Shown piece after piece: positions 8,649 through 17,348 of a stretch of 64,000 nucleotides of DNA. The notes under the pieces are model-generated. The model did no database searches. It was not told the DNA's origin and worked only from the letters and a program-made list of their open reading frames with translations. Position 1 is the first letter of the stretch; each line of letters opens with the position of its first letter. A program made the translations under genes and the position numbers. Source of the stretch: Gallibacter sp963558965 (GTDB lineage Bacteria > Bacillota > Clostridia > Peptostreptococcales > Anaerovoracaceae). Location: contig CAUWIT010000010.1 in assembly GCA_963558965.1 (NCBI GenBank), positions 9,019 through 73,018 on the forward strand. Direction: 5' to 3'.

Positions 8649-8696
8649 GGTGTTGATTATGAAAATATCTCTCACTCATTTTCAACACCATTTTTT
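8649..8696 (+). terminator. Terminator after the DMT transporter
   Basis: GGTGTTGA pairs with TCAACACC, with additional TGAAAAT/ATTTTCA pairing in the arms, followed by TTTTTT. Confidence 0.65.
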
Positions 8697-8700
8697 AATA

Positions 8701-8744
8701 AAAAAGAGCGTCGCATAAAAAGCTTTTTTCTCTTTTTATGCAAC
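8701..8744 (-). terminator. Terminator after the orphan ATP-grasp gene
   Basis: On the minus strand GTTGCATAAAAAG (8744-8732) pairs with CTTTTTATGCGAC (8722-8710), with one G-T wobble, followed by GCTCTTTTTT. Confidence 0.7.
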
Positions 8745-8775
8745 TGCCCTATATTTTTGATTATTAAATTACAAA

Positions 8776-10425
8776 TTAAAATTTTTCATCAAGGAAATCT
8801 TTTAGTAAATATCTATGGCCGCTATTCTTTTCTGTAAATGTACATTCATACAATGCAACCATAGCATTTGAATTACCTTCAATAAGAACTGGACCGTCTT
8901 CTGTAATTGCTATATCCCAGCCGACCAATCCAACTTCTTTTATCATTTCACTGCTTTTCTCAACTAACTTAATTACTTTATCCCAGTGTGGAATCTGTGT
9001 TCCCTTTAACAATTTGCCAGTATTCGGATCTCTCACTATTTCGCTATTTTTCATAGAAGCTCCATTGCTTTCAATTATCCCAGTGTCTTTGTTAACTGCA
9101 ACTACAAATCCACCACTATGGAAATTATCTACAACATCACCTGTTCCAACTCTCAAAACAGCATATAAAATATTACATCCGCCATCATAAATCGTTAAAA
9201 TTCTTATTGTATTTACTGAACCACCACCAAATTGTCTAAGTACTTCGTGCTGTACGATGCACTCTTCGACCATAACTGGTTCACTTTTCATTAATTCATC
9301 GTATAACTCTTTAGTTTTATCATTATCGACTTTGATTTTCTTTATACCGCCACCACGAATACCATTAATAGGTTTCACAATCAAGTCTTCGTATTTCCTA
9401 TTTGCTAAAAATTCACAAAAAGATTCGTAAGTGCTATCTTCTTTGTTTATCCAAAATTTTCTACCATATACTTCTTTAAAATAGTTAGCAAACTCTTCCT
9501 TATTGTCCAAAATTTTTCTACTTGGATTTAAGTTATACTTGGTAATCAAATATCTCATATCCGCTCCAAGCATAAATGTATTCATTGTTTCAATTGGTTT
9601 AGCACCTAAATTAAAAAGTCTATATGTTTCCTTCCATTCACCAAATACATCCATTCTAAGTTTTCTATTGTAATAAAAATCCTTAGGCGTTGTATTTGCT
9701 TCTTTGGCTTGTGTAATTAGGCTTTTCATTGTACGTGCATCTTTTTTATCTCTTTGAGCAAAAATTTCTTCGTTAGTCATATTAAAATATTTTAATCCTA
9801 TCTTATATGATAAACCAAACAATGACTCGATTTCTTTTAGTCTATTTTCTGCAACCTCATATTCTACATTGTATTTTTTTGATGCCCTTTCGACATAATC
9901 TTTTTCTGAAATTTTTAATCTATTTTCTATTAGATCATCTGAGCACTTATATAAACCATAGTACATAACCTTACGTATAGGTATATTATATCTATTTGAA
10001 ATATCTAAGACTCTCTCTTTAGCTTCTTCTTCTGAAATTCCTAATCTTAAATTTAATAACCATCCTATTTTTTCTAAAACCTCGTCATCTGTAGGTGAAC
10101 ATAGTTTTTGTACCAAATGAAAATTTGTATAATCATAATACTTTTTTTCAAAATATTCTCTAGGTGAAATATCCAAAAGTTTTTCTACTTCTTTAATTTT
10201 ATAATGCGCTCTATCAACCGAAATATTTTTTATTTTGGCTATTTTAACTGCAGCAGCTAATTTTTCTCCATTCTTACTGCTAGCATCATATAATTTGTTT
10301 TCTTTAAATTCATCAAAAGATATTCCATATGTTTTGTTATACAATGAATACTTCCTAAAAGTCTTAAAAAAACCACTCTTTTCTTTTTTCGATAAGCTAT
10401 ATATTTTTCCTATCATTGTCACCAT
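8776..10425 (-). CDS. Sugar-transfer-associated ATP-grasp protein with N-terminal helical repeats
   Basis: 549 residues. The C-terminal half (about 265-549) is an ATP-grasp ligase of the sugar-transfer-associated type. It shows NRKYEDLIVKPINGIRGGGI (ATP-binding), LRQFGGGSVNTIRILT, NFHSGGFVVAV and DIAITEDGPVLIEGN with the metal-binding Glu and Asn. The N-terminal half holds at least three diverged copies of a roughly 50-residue helical repeat (about 60-105, 123-165, 180-222), each ending in an (I/L)S-x3-Y motif. The same repeat occurs in two ATP-grasp proteins of the polymer locus 30 kb away. Such enzymes form an amide or ester from a carboxylate using ATP; the substrate here is unknown. It stands alone between two terminators with its own extended -10 promoter. 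The start at ATG 10425 is provisional because no strong ribosome binding site is visible. Confidence 0.75.
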   Translation of the reverse strand: MVTMIGKIYSLSKKEKSGFFKTFRKYSLYNKTYGISFDEFKENKLYDASSKNGEKLAAAVKIAKIKNISVDRAHYKIKEVEKLLDISPREYFEKKYYDYTNFHLVQKLCSPTDDEVLEKIGWLLNLRLGISEEEAKERVLDISNRYNIPIRKVMYYGLYKCSDDLIENRLKISEKDYVERASKKYNVEYEVAENRLKEIESLFGLSYKIGLKYFNMTNEEIFAQRDKKDARTMKSLITQAKEANTTPKDFYYNRKLRMDVFGEWKETYRLFNLGAKPIETMNTFMLGADMRYLITKYNLNPSRKILDNKEEFANYFKEVYGRKFWINKEDSTYESFCEFLANRKYEDLIVKPINGIRGGGIKKIKVDNDKTKELYDELMKSEPVMVEECIVQHEVLRQFGGGSVNTIRILTIYDGGCNILYAVLRVGTGDVVDNFHSGGFVVAVNKDTGIIESNGASMKNSEIVRDPNTGKLLKGTQIPHWDKVIKLVEKSSEMIKEVGLVGWDIAITEDGPVLIEGNSNAMVALYECTFTEKNSGHRYLLKDFLDEKF

Positions 10426-10460
10426 TATCCCACTCTATAATATGTTATTCTCACTTACAC

Positions 10461-10472
10461 TTTATTATATCA
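10461..10472 (-). promoter_or_regulatory. Extended -10 promoter for the orphan ATP-grasp gene
   Basis: On the minus strand TGATATAATAAA carries TGn-TATAAT (TATAAT at 10469-10464), about 40 bases before the start codon. The -35 match (TAGACT) is weak. Confidence 0.5.
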
Positions 10473-10530
10473 TATACATTTTTTATAGTCTACAATTGAT
10501 AGACACATGATAAAATAATGTTGATAATTG

Positions 10531-10576
10531 CAAAAAAATAGACGGTATTACTAAATTAAAATAATATCGTCTATTT
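10531..10576 (-). terminator. Terminator after yihY-like gene
   Basis: On the minus strand AATAGACGATATTA and TAATACCGTCTATT pair at 13 of 14 positions, followed by a T run. The stem can also act on the plus strand. Confidence 0.85.
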
Positions 10577-10587
10577 GCGTTTTATGA

Positions 10588-11415
10588 TTATTTCTTTGTG
10601 TCATCCCAAACCTTGTTAAACAATACACCTAATCCAAGTACCCAAGCTAAAAAGTAAAACCAAAATAGCAAGGCTACGATAGTTGCCAAAGATCCATATA
10701 AAACGTTGTAATTAGCAACGCTGGCAACATATTTTGAATATATAGCTGTAACAAGTAAAAGCCCAACAGCAGCAAAAACACTTCCAGGTATTATATCCTT
10801 ATACTTTACTTTTTCACTAGGCAAAACATAGTAAATATAGCTAATCATAAAGAAATATAAAACTATAGCAATTGGCCATCTTAAAATCAACCAAATCTGA
10901 CCTGCCGCCGCTTCTTTTCCAAATATTTTAAGTGCTAACTTTAGGATAACATTTCCATACATGAGCACAACTATAGCAAAGATAATAATAATTAAAATCA
11001 TAGCCATAGTTTTCATAGCTCTTATCCTATCCCAAATAAATCCACGACCTGTAGATTGACCTTCTGTAAAAGTGAAATTTGTTATACGCATCAATGAAAA
11101 CTGAGCTCGTGAAGCAGCCCAAATAGCAACGACAACAAAAACTATACTCATAGCTCCACTACCACTGCCGCTACCAAGTACAAGCCCTTCAATCTGCTGA
11201 GCCATAGGCGAATTACCAAAGTAATCCATCAACCAGCCAACCGCATCTTCAAGATCATGTTTAAAAATCATAGATAAAATCTGCGATATCAAAATCAAAA
11301 TAGGAACTATAGATAAGAGGAAATAAAATGACAATTGGGCAGCAAATCCCTGATAATACGGATCGCTAAATTGTTTAATGCCCAAATTAACCATCTTAAA
11401 AAATCGTTCTTTCAT
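10588..11415 (-). CDS. YihY/BrkB family membrane protein
   Basis: 275 residues with six predicted membrane helices. The family signature region QGFAAQLSFYFLLSIVPILILI lies at about residues 22-43, and the second half (WPIAIVLYFFMISYIYYVLP) matches the family. YihY/BrkB proteins were once called ribonuclease BN in error; their transport or envelope role is still not settled. It is the last gene of a three-gene minus-strand string with rdgB (18 bases upstream) and a ushA-like gene. Confidence 0.85.
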   Translation of the reverse strand: MKERFFKMVNLGIKQFSDPYYQGFAAQLSFYFLLSIVPILILISQILSMIFKHDLEDAVGWLMDYFGNSPMAQQIEGLVLGSGSGSGAMSIVFVVVAIWAASRAQFSLMRITNFTFTEGQSTGRGFIWDRIRAMKTMAMILIIIIFAIVVLMYGNVILKLALKIFGKEAAAGQIWLILRWPIAIVLYFFMISYIYYVLPSEKVKYKDIIPGSVFAAVGLLLVTAIYSKYVASVANYNVLYGSLATIVALLFWFYFLAWVLGLGVLFNKVWDDTKK

Positions 11416-11433
11416 ATAAATAACCTACTAAAA

Positions 11434-12036
11434 CTATCTAATACCTTCTTTAACCATAAGCTCCCTTAAAATTTCTAGAGCTTTACCTCTGTGACTTATG
11501 GCATTTTTTTCTTCCATAGTAAAATTTCCAAATGTCTTATCATAACCTACAGGTATAAAATACGGATCGTATCCAAAGCCATTTGTGCCAGATGGTTCTA
11601 GCACAATATGACCTTCAACCTCACCTCTAGCAACTAGCTTTTTGCCTTCGGGCATAACCATAGTTATTACACAAACATATCTAGCTGTACGCTCTTCATA
11701 TGGAATATCCTTAAGCAAAGTTATCAACTTTTGATTGTTATCATCATCAGTAGCATCCTCGCCTGCAAATCTAGCGCTGTAAACACCAGGAGCTCCATCT
11801 AAAAAATCAACTTCAAGCCCCGAATCATCAGCAATAGTAATCTCTCCAGTGACCTTCATAATTTCATTTGCCTTTTTAAATGAATTAGCCTCAAAAGTTT
11901 CACCATCTTCGATAACTTCTAAATCACCTACGCCAGCTTCATCTCTTGAAATAATTTCAAAGCCAAACTCCTTAGTCATCTCACCAATTTCTTCAATTTT
12001 ATGTTTATTTTGAGTTGCCGCTATAATACGCTTCAT
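11434..12036 (-). CDS. rdgB: XTP/dITP diphosphatase (Ham1/RdgB family)
   Basis: Removes non-canonical purine nucleoside triphosphates (dITP, XTP) by hydrolysis to the monophosphate and pyrophosphate, keeping deaminated bases out of nucleic acid. The 200-residue length is typical. Conserved blocks are ATQNKHKIEEI (residues 7-17), ITIADDSGLEVDFLDGAPGVYS (metal and substrate binding, about 65-86), ARFAGEDATDDDNN, GFGYDPYFIP (about 154-163) and SHRGKAL near the C-terminus. It lies between a secreted nucleotidase-like gene and yihY in one probable operon, so two nucleotide-hydrolysing enzymes are co-transcribed. Confidence 0.95.
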   Translation of the reverse strand: MKRIIAATQNKHKIEEIGEMTKEFGFEIISRDEAGVGDLEVIEDGETFEANSFKKANEIMKVTGEITIADDSGLEVDFLDGAPGVYSARFAGEDATDDDNNQKLITLLKDIPYEERTARYVCVITMVMPEGKKLVARGEVEGHIVLEPSGTNGFGYDPYFIPVGYDKTFGNFTMEEKNAISHRGKALEILRELMVKEGIR

Positions 12037-12053
12037 CGATTCACCTCTAAAAT

Positions 12054-14117
12054 TTAAAATCTTCTTCTCTTTTTGCCACGAACATTCATTTTACGGTGTT
12101 TAACAGCAGGTCTTCTACCTCTTGAACTTACAGTTCTCTTGTACATTTTATTTCTGTTACCTGCAAACATACTTTTAGAATATCCACGTCTCTGATGCTT
12201 ACGCTTAACTATAAATACAATTATACCAACGATAATTACAATCGGTATTAAGCATAAAGCAAGTAGCATAATCGCAATATTATTAGGCTGTTTCAATAGC
12301 TTAACAGGATTTAAACTGTTGTCGATAGTTTTTCTTCCATGAGTAGTCTTGTAGTATGAAGGTACTTCATCGTCCTTAAATGAATCAATGTATGATGCAA
12401 CAGCATACCATTCCTTTAGTTCTTCACCATCACCATCTTTAACAATATATTTGTTGAAATCTTTAATAACTTCGCCATTTTTATCCTTTGGTTCAATTGA
12501 AAGCAAACCGTGAGACTGTTCTTTTACAAGGCTTAACATCTGACAAGAATAAAGTCCACCAACTACTCTGTATAGCTTGTCGCTGTCTAATTTCTCAGTC
12601 TTCTTGCCGTTTTTGTCAATTAACTGAACATCTGTAGCTCTGTTTAAAAATAGTCTCTTGTTGTTAATTGTGTAGCCAAGGCCACTAGTGTAAAGTCTAG
12701 CAACTGGCATACTTGGAGAAATAGAAGCATCAACCTCTGCAACAGCTTTTAGTTCCTTACCTGTAAGATAGATACTTACGATAGGATATCCCACGCTACC
12801 ATCAGCGCCCATTCCTAGTGAGCTAGCATTAAATGCATCAGCCGCAGTTATATCGCCTTTTCCAAAAGTTCCTCTAATAGTACCCGCTGGCACAATAGCA
12901 ACATCTACATCATCGCTTTTGCTGCCCTCAGCTTTTTCAACTGCATAAATATAACTGTCAGCAATTAGGTTTGCAAGAGGTTCTTCCTTTTGCTCCTTGC
13001 CGATTTTTGTAATATCTGTAAACTGGAAATCTAATTTGGCAATAACTTCATCATAACTAAATCCGTACTTTCCTAAAAACTTACTGTTAACACTAGACTT
13101 AAATCCAGCAATAGTCTTTTCGATATCACTATCATTTTCAACACTGCCATCAAGTTTAATAATATCGTATTTCTTAACCTTGTAGCCGTCGCCATCCTGC
13201 TCAAATACTACATGTCCAATATTGTTTGTGTATTCCCCACAAGAAGCTATAACAGTGCCGTTAACAGTCTTTTCCTCTTCTATTACGGAATGACTGTGTC
13301 CGCTGATTATAAGGTCTATACCGTCAACCTCTTTCGCGAGTTTTACATCTTCAGAAGCATCAAACTCTTCATCATTTGTACCTGCGTGACTTAAACAAAC
13401 AATCATATCAGCTTCGCCATTTTGCTTGATTTCCTTAACGATTTTTTTTGCACGAGAAATATAATCGCTAAATTCAATACCTGCAACTGGTGCATTGCTA
13501 ATAGCTTCATCTCCGATAACACCGAAAACAGCAATCTTAACGCCATTCTTCTCTACGATTGTGTAATCTTCAACACCATAGTTTTCAAAAGCATTTTTTA
13601 ATTTTTTGCCGGCTTTTTTTGTCTCGCTATTAGACAATGTTTTGTCCCAATTAATATTTGTGCCAACAATAGCTGGAAGCTTGTCGTCACCATCATAATC
13701 TGCTGCTGTATTTAGCATATCCGCCAAACCAGATGCCTTGTAATCAAACTCATGGTTACCAAAAGTAGTTGCATCAAAACCAACTGCTGCCATAGTTTTT
13801 AGTTCAGCTGCATCAGTTTTGAAAATCCCATGAAATGGTGTTCCCATAGAAAAATCACCAGCATCAAATAAAAATGTACCGTTGTATTTTTCTTCAATAT
13901 CGTCCTTAACTGTTTTGATCTTAGCAAGGCCACCTGATTCAATTTCCTTGTTATCCCTATTAGTTTTCTCAGTCTCTAGATGACTGTGCATATCATGTGT
14001 AAATAAAATTGACACTTCTTTTTTAGATGCCGCTTCTGCTCCCGTCATAAAATATGAAGGAACCAAAGTGCCTACAACCAAAGCAAGCGCCATTGCAAAT
14101 GATAATAATCTCTTCAT
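12054..14117 (-). CDS. Secreted UshA-like 5'-nucleotidase/2',3'-cyclic phosphodiesterase, membrane anchored
   Basis: 687 residues from ATG 14117. AAAGGAAG lies just upstream of that ATG, and a longer frame from 14150 lacks such a site. Signal peptide (LLSFAMALALVVGTLVPS) is followed by a calcineurin-like metallophosphatase domain with its metal ligands: FTHDMHSH, FDAGDFSMG, FGNHEFDY, CLSHAGTND and ISGHSHS (residues about 35-275). A 5'-nucleotidase C-terminal domain follows (about 350-540). A transmembrane helix near residue 610 and a strongly basic C-terminal tail (GRRPAVKHRKMNVRGKKRRRF) complete it. It probably dephosphorylates extracellular nucleotides for salvage. It is first in an operon with rdgB and yihY and is divergent from mgsA. 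Confidence 0.88.
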   Translation of the reverse strand: MKRLLSFAMALALVVGTLVPSYFMTGAEAASKKEVSILFTHDMHSHLETEKTNRDNKEIESGGLAKIKTVKDDIEEKYNGTFLFDAGDFSMGTPFHGIFKTDAAELKTMAAVGFDATTFGNHEFDYKASGLADMLNTAADYDGDDKLPAIVGTNINWDKTLSNSETKKAGKKLKNAFENYGVEDYTIVEKNGVKIAVFGVIGDEAISNAPVAGIEFSDYISRAKKIVKEIKQNGEADMIVCLSHAGTNDEEFDASEDVKLAKEVDGIDLIISGHSHSVIEEEKTVNGTVIASCGEYTNNIGHVVFEQDGDGYKVKKYDIIKLDGSVENDSDIEKTIAGFKSSVNSKFLGKYGFSYDEVIAKLDFQFTDITKIGKEQKEEPLANLIADSYIYAVEKAEGSKSDDVDVAIVPAGTIRGTFGKGDITAADAFNASSLGMGADGSVGYPIVSIYLTGKELKAVAEVDASISPSMPVARLYTSGLGYTINNKRLFLNRATDVQLIDKNGKKTEKLDSDKLYRVVGGLYSCQMLSLVKEQSHGLLSIEPKDKNGEVIKDFNKYIVKDGDGEELKEWYAVASYIDSFKDDEVPSYYKTTHGRKTIDNSLNPVKLLKQPNNIAIMLLALCLIPIVIIVGIIVFIVKRKHQRRGYSKSMFAGNRNKMYKRTVSSRGRRPAVKHRKMNVRGKKRRRF

Positions 14118-14262
14118 CGTTTTCTTCCTTTCATTGCTCAACCTTATCATGCTATTTTATCACAAAACAGACCTACATTGCAAACCTACCGTCATTTAAA
14201 ACAAAATATGTTAACGCCATGTAAAACTCTTGTTAATTTGTGTTAATTATTTCCAATACCTA

Positions 14263-14290
14263 TTGCTTTTCAAAAATTTAGGTGTATATT
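14263..14290 (+). promoter_or_regulatory. Probable promoter of mgsA
   Basis: TTGCTT (14263-14268), 16-base spacer, TATATT (14285-14290), about 58 bases before the start codon. Confidence 0.5.
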
Positions 14291-14347
14291 GGACTTGTGA
14301 ATAAGAAAGTTTATATAAATATTTTTTAAAAGAAAGGAAGTGATTTA

Positions 14348-14818
14348 TTGAAAACAATTATGAATGCTGAAAAAACAATTGCTCTTGTTGCTCACGACAA
14401 CAAAAAAGATGAGATGGTGCAGTGGGCAGTAGATAACAGAGAAATTCTAAAGTATCACCATTTGTGCGGTACAGGTACAACAGCAAGACTTGTTGCCGAA
14501 GCAACACATTTACCAGTTAAGGCTTATCGTTCCGGTCCCCTAGGTGGCGATCAGCAAGTTGGAGCTCGCATAACAGAAGGACAAATCGATATGTTGATTT
14601 TCTTCTCAGATCCCCTAGAAGCTCAACCCCATGATCCTGATATAAAAGCCCTAACTCGTATATCAACACTTTACGATATCCCAATGGCAAACAACAAAGC
14701 AACAGCTGACTTTTTACTAACTTCAAAATTTATGGATACACCATACGAGCATTCCACAATCGATAGCCAAAAGATGGCACAAGAAAGAGCCAAAGAATTG
14801 TCAAAACTAACTGACTAA
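14348..14818 (+). CDS. mgsA: Methylglyoxal synthase
   Basis: Converts dihydroxyacetone phosphate to methylglyoxal and phosphate, a bypass used when phosphorylated sugars accumulate. The 156-residue length and blocks are typical: ALVAHDNKKDEMVQWA (about 12-27), CGTGTTARLVAEATHLPV, the catalytic-Asp block SGPLGGDQQVGARI (about 63-76) and FFSDPLEAQPHDPDIKALTR (about 86-105). The start is TTG at 14348, supported by AAAGGAAGTG just upstream. It is a single-gene transcript divergent from the nucleotidase operon. Confidence 0.96.
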   Translation: MKTIMNAEKTIALVAHDNKKDEMVQWAVDNREILKYHHLCGTGTTARLVAEATHLPVKAYRSGPLGGDQQVGARITEGQIDMLIFFSDPLEAQPHDPDIKALTRISTLYDIPMANNKATADFLLTSKFMDTPYEHSTIDSQKMAQERAKELSKLTD

Positions 14819-14838
14819 TTCCTCGGCTCTTTTTTTAA
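14788..14838 (+). terminator. Terminator overlapping the mgsA 3' end
   Basis: AAAGAGCC inside the last codons pairs with GGCTCTTT after the stop, with inner GAATT/AATTC pairing, and ends in a seven-T run. Confidence 0.6.
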
Positions 14839-14859
14839 TATTTATCATTTATCATAACA

Positions 14860-16836
14860 TTAATCGTAGCTGTCTGGATCAAATTGATTTAAGCCTCTTG
14901 CCATCATCATATCTTCAAAGGTTTCGTCCATTTCCAAATCTATGTCTTCTAAGTCCCTATCGTCGTCGTTATAACTGCCGCCGCCTGTACTAGCTAAGTA
15001 AGCGTAGTCTTCTGCATCTTCTATAAGTTCTTCGATTTCATCTTTGGTATAGCCTTCGTAATCCTCATAGTCGCTGCCTAAAATGTCCTCGTATTCGCTT
15101 AATTCTAACTCATTATCATACTCATCGTATTCATCATCGTTTTCGTCTAAGTCTAGGTCTAAATCGTACCCATATTTGTCATAACTATCATAATCATAAT
15201 CATCTGAATCGTAGTCTGAGTCTTCGTCTAATTCGTGCCAAATTCTATCATCTTTATTATAGTCATACTCATAGTCACTATCACTATCGTATTCTGAATC
15301 ATCATCATAATCACTATCACTTGAATCGTAGCCTGAATCTATACCACATGCATTTTCAAGTTCACTTATAACGCCTTTGTAATAATCAATAAACGGCTTA
15401 AGGTAATCTCCAAGAGGTATTTCTATTTCTATGCCATTACCCTCTTCATCGCTTAAGTCTTCATCAGAATCAACAAGCCATTCCTGATCATCACTTTCGC
15501 TTGCGACCTCTTCATAATCATCCTCTTCGTCGTCCACTTCCGTATTATCTATCTCTTCTATATCTTCCACGTTTTTCGGCGTAAAATACATAAAATGATC
15601 ATCGTCCCACATTGGAGTTTCAAGCTCATCTCTGTAATCATACGGCAACAACATGGCAGCTTTTTTCACAACCAATGTAGAATTAAAATCCTCAGGCTCG
15701 TTTTCGCCAAACATATTGAACAAATTAGCAACTTCTCTTTTGCAACTTAAAAAATTAGTATTTTGCATTATCAAATCAAAATACCAAGAAAACTCCTCGC
15801 AAGATTCCCCTCCAAACAAATAGCTTATGAAAATCTCTGGAATAGTTACAAAAGTCATAAAGATATTTTCTTTTAAATTAGGATTTTTTTCTAAAAGTTC
15901 CCTAGTTTTTTTGCAGCCTTGACTGCTGTAGTAATTGAGAAACAATTTTCCTAAAACTTCCACCAACACTTCATCCCAGTTGTTCTTTGCAGCTTCGTAA
16001 AGTTCCATCCAGATCTTAACCAACATTTCATCATTCTCACCCATAAGTATGTTAAAGACTTTTTTGCAAACAGCAAGCTCGGTTTCCAAATATCCGCCAT
16101 TCTCAATTAAATGGAACATATCATAGTATTTAAATAGCAAATGTCCCCATCTTACCCATTGCGCACCGCAGTATTTGGCATCAAATTCAATTAGCATTAT
16201 GCTGACAAATGTGGTGCAGTCCTCGCTTATTTTTCTAGCGTTGTCCATAAGTGCCGTTGCAAATTCAATGTTTTCTTCGTCGTCAGGATCCTCTCCGTCA
16301 AAAAATATAGCCAATTCTTCCACCAGTTTTTTGAACCCTGGCACTTTGGATTTTTTCTCAGCCATAAGCTCAAGATATTCTGCGACTTTCTCCAAGTAGC
16401 CTCTTTGGGCCATTTTAAGAATGACTTTTTCTGGCACTGCGTAGCTTGTTTTCTGAAAGATACATTTTGTCAATGCATCACTTTCCTCGAGCATATCCAC
16501 AAAATAGTAGTAACCTCTTTGATCCATTATTAGCTCTATAGGTTCTACAACTAGCTTGTTTTCAATATTTGCATCCATGTCTCCGGCAAAATATTTTTCC
16601 AATCTTTTTATCCAAAGTTCTGTGTACTTTGCTTTTTCAGCCTCTTCATCTGATGGAAAATATCTCTCAGGCGCAAAGTTGTCTATTAAATTTTTTGCTT
16701 TTAATTTATCAGTGTGCAAAGATGCTCCGCAGTTAGTGCATACTTCGTTTGTGTATAAGTTGCCTTCTCCACAAATGGAACACTCGATTTTTTCATTGTT
16801 AATATTATATTCAAATTCTGATTCTTTTAGCCACAC
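14860..16836 (-). CDS. Unrecognised zinc-ribbon protein with a long acidic D/Y/S-rich tail
   Basis: I do not recognise this protein. It starts with a treble-clef/zinc-ribbon pair (CSICGEGNLYTNEVCTNCG). A helical middle follows (about residues 60-400) with several Trp-rich segments. The last third (about 420-640) is dominated by Asp, Glu, Ser and Tyr with repeated DSDYDYDS-type stretches. No signal peptide or membrane segment is seen, so it is probably cytosolic. GTG at 16836 (658 residues) is the better start: AAGGGGGAA lies 7 bases upstream of it and would fall inside the coding sequence if ATG 16857 were used. The acidic tail could bind a basic protein or metal ions, but nothing around it tells its role; it is a monocistronic gene between mgsA and tRNA-Ser. 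Confidence 0.7.
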   Translation of the reverse strand: MWLKESEFEYNINNEKIECSICGEGNLYTNEVCTNCGASLHTDKLKAKNLIDNFAPERYFPSDEEAEKAKYTELWIKRLEKYFAGDMDANIENKLVVEPIELIMDQRGYYYFVDMLEESDALTKCIFQKTSYAVPEKVILKMAQRGYLEKVAEYLELMAEKKSKVPGFKKLVEELAIFFDGEDPDDEENIEFATALMDNARKISEDCTTFVSIMLIEFDAKYCGAQWVRWGHLLFKYYDMFHLIENGGYLETELAVCKKVFNILMGENDEMLVKIWMELYEAAKNNWDEVLVEVLGKLFLNYYSSQGCKKTRELLEKNPNLKENIFMTFVTIPEIFISYLFGGESCEEFSWYFDLIMQNTNFLSCKREVANLFNMFGENEPEDFNSTLVVKKAAMLLPYDYRDELETPMWDDDHFMYFTPKNVEDIEEIDNTEVDDEEDDYEEVASESDDQEWLVDSDEDLSDEEGNGIEIEIPLGDYLKPFIDYYKGVISELENACGIDSGYDSSDSDYDDDSEYDSDSDYEYDYNKDDRIWHELDEDSDYDSDDYDYDSYDKYGYDLDLDLDENDDEYDEYDNELELSEYEDILGSDYEDYEGYTKDEIEELIEDAEDYAYLASTGGGSYNDDDRDLEDIDLEMDETFEDMMMARGLNQFDPDSYD

Positions 16837-16932
16837 GTTTAATTCCCCCTTTTGCATAAGTAAATGTTATCCTTTTTTCTGTGGTTTTACAATGTTTTTG
16901 AAGATTTATTGTTAATTTATTTTTATTTTTCA

Positions 16933-16961
16933 TTGAGCCGATGTGAATTTTATGTTATATT
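16933..16961 (+). promoter_or_regulatory. Promoter of tRNA-Ser
   Basis: TTGAGC (16933-16938), 17-base spacer, TATATT (16956-16961), ending 22 bases before the tRNA 5' end. Confidence 0.65.
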
Positions 16962-16983
16962 AGTATACGGCTATGAAATATTT

Positions 16984-17071
16984 GGAGGATTGACCGAGTG
17001 GCTAAGGAGCTCCCCTGGAAAGGGAGTAAGGTGTAACAGCCCCGTGGGTTCGAGTCCCATGTCCTCCGCCA
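16984..17071 (+). tRNA. tRNA-Ser (anticodon GGA)
   Basis: The acceptor stem GGAGGAT/GTCCTCC encloses a type II tRNA with a long variable arm. The anticodon loop CTGGAAA is flanked by CTCCC/GGGAG, with anticodon GGA at 17017-17019 (reads UCC/UCU). The T loop GGGTTCGAGTCCC is standard and CCA is encoded at 17069-17071. Confidence 0.97.
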
Positions 17072-17077
17072 GACTTT

Positions 17078-17103
17078 AGAGACCTGTTTCAGGTCTCTTT
17101 TTT
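17078..17103 (+). terminator. Terminator after tRNA-Ser
   Basis: AGAGACCTG (17078-17086), TTT loop, CAGGTCTCT (17090-17098), then a T run. Confidence 0.9.
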
Positions 17104-17106
17104 GTT

Positions 17107-17348
17107 GAAATACAGGGCTTTATAGTGTTAAATGATGAATATGTTGATAGCCTTTTTATTTCAGGTGAACTGCAATCGCAGAGTATAGGTAAAACTCTGC
17201 TGAATTATACAAAGGATCAACATATAAGTTTAATGTCAAAAGTAACGATTTTGCAATAGTATCGAAAGAAGGTTATGTTATAACATATTTCAAGCCAACA
17301 AAAGGATATGATTATTACCTAGCCCAGAAGAAAGTGAGGAAAAAATAA
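17107..17348 (+). pseudogene. Remnant of a GNAT N-acetyltransferase
   Basis: Two reading frames together give the C-terminal half of a GNAT acetyltransferase. Frame one (from 17107) reads GFIVLNDEYVDSLFISGELQ then IGKTLLNYTKDQH, the acetyl-CoA-binding block. A shift near 17225-17245 moves to a second frame reading NDFAIVSKEGYVITYFKPT and GYDYYLAQKK, ending with TAA at 17346-17348. The N-terminal half is missing, and the usual AIxFYxKxGY segment has lost residues. The stop overlaps the next start (TAATG), so the two genes were once coupled. It lies directly after tRNA-Ser, a common integration site, which fits old acquired DNA in decay. Confidence 0.7.

Noticed and set aside
10588..11415. Ribonuclease BN
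   Set aside because: This is the old mistaken name for YihY/BrkB membrane proteins; no nuclease motif is present.
16864..17079. A 71-codon plus-strand frame running through tRNA-Ser
   Set aside because: It overlaps the tRNA and its promoter, has no ribosome binding site and no recognisable sequence.
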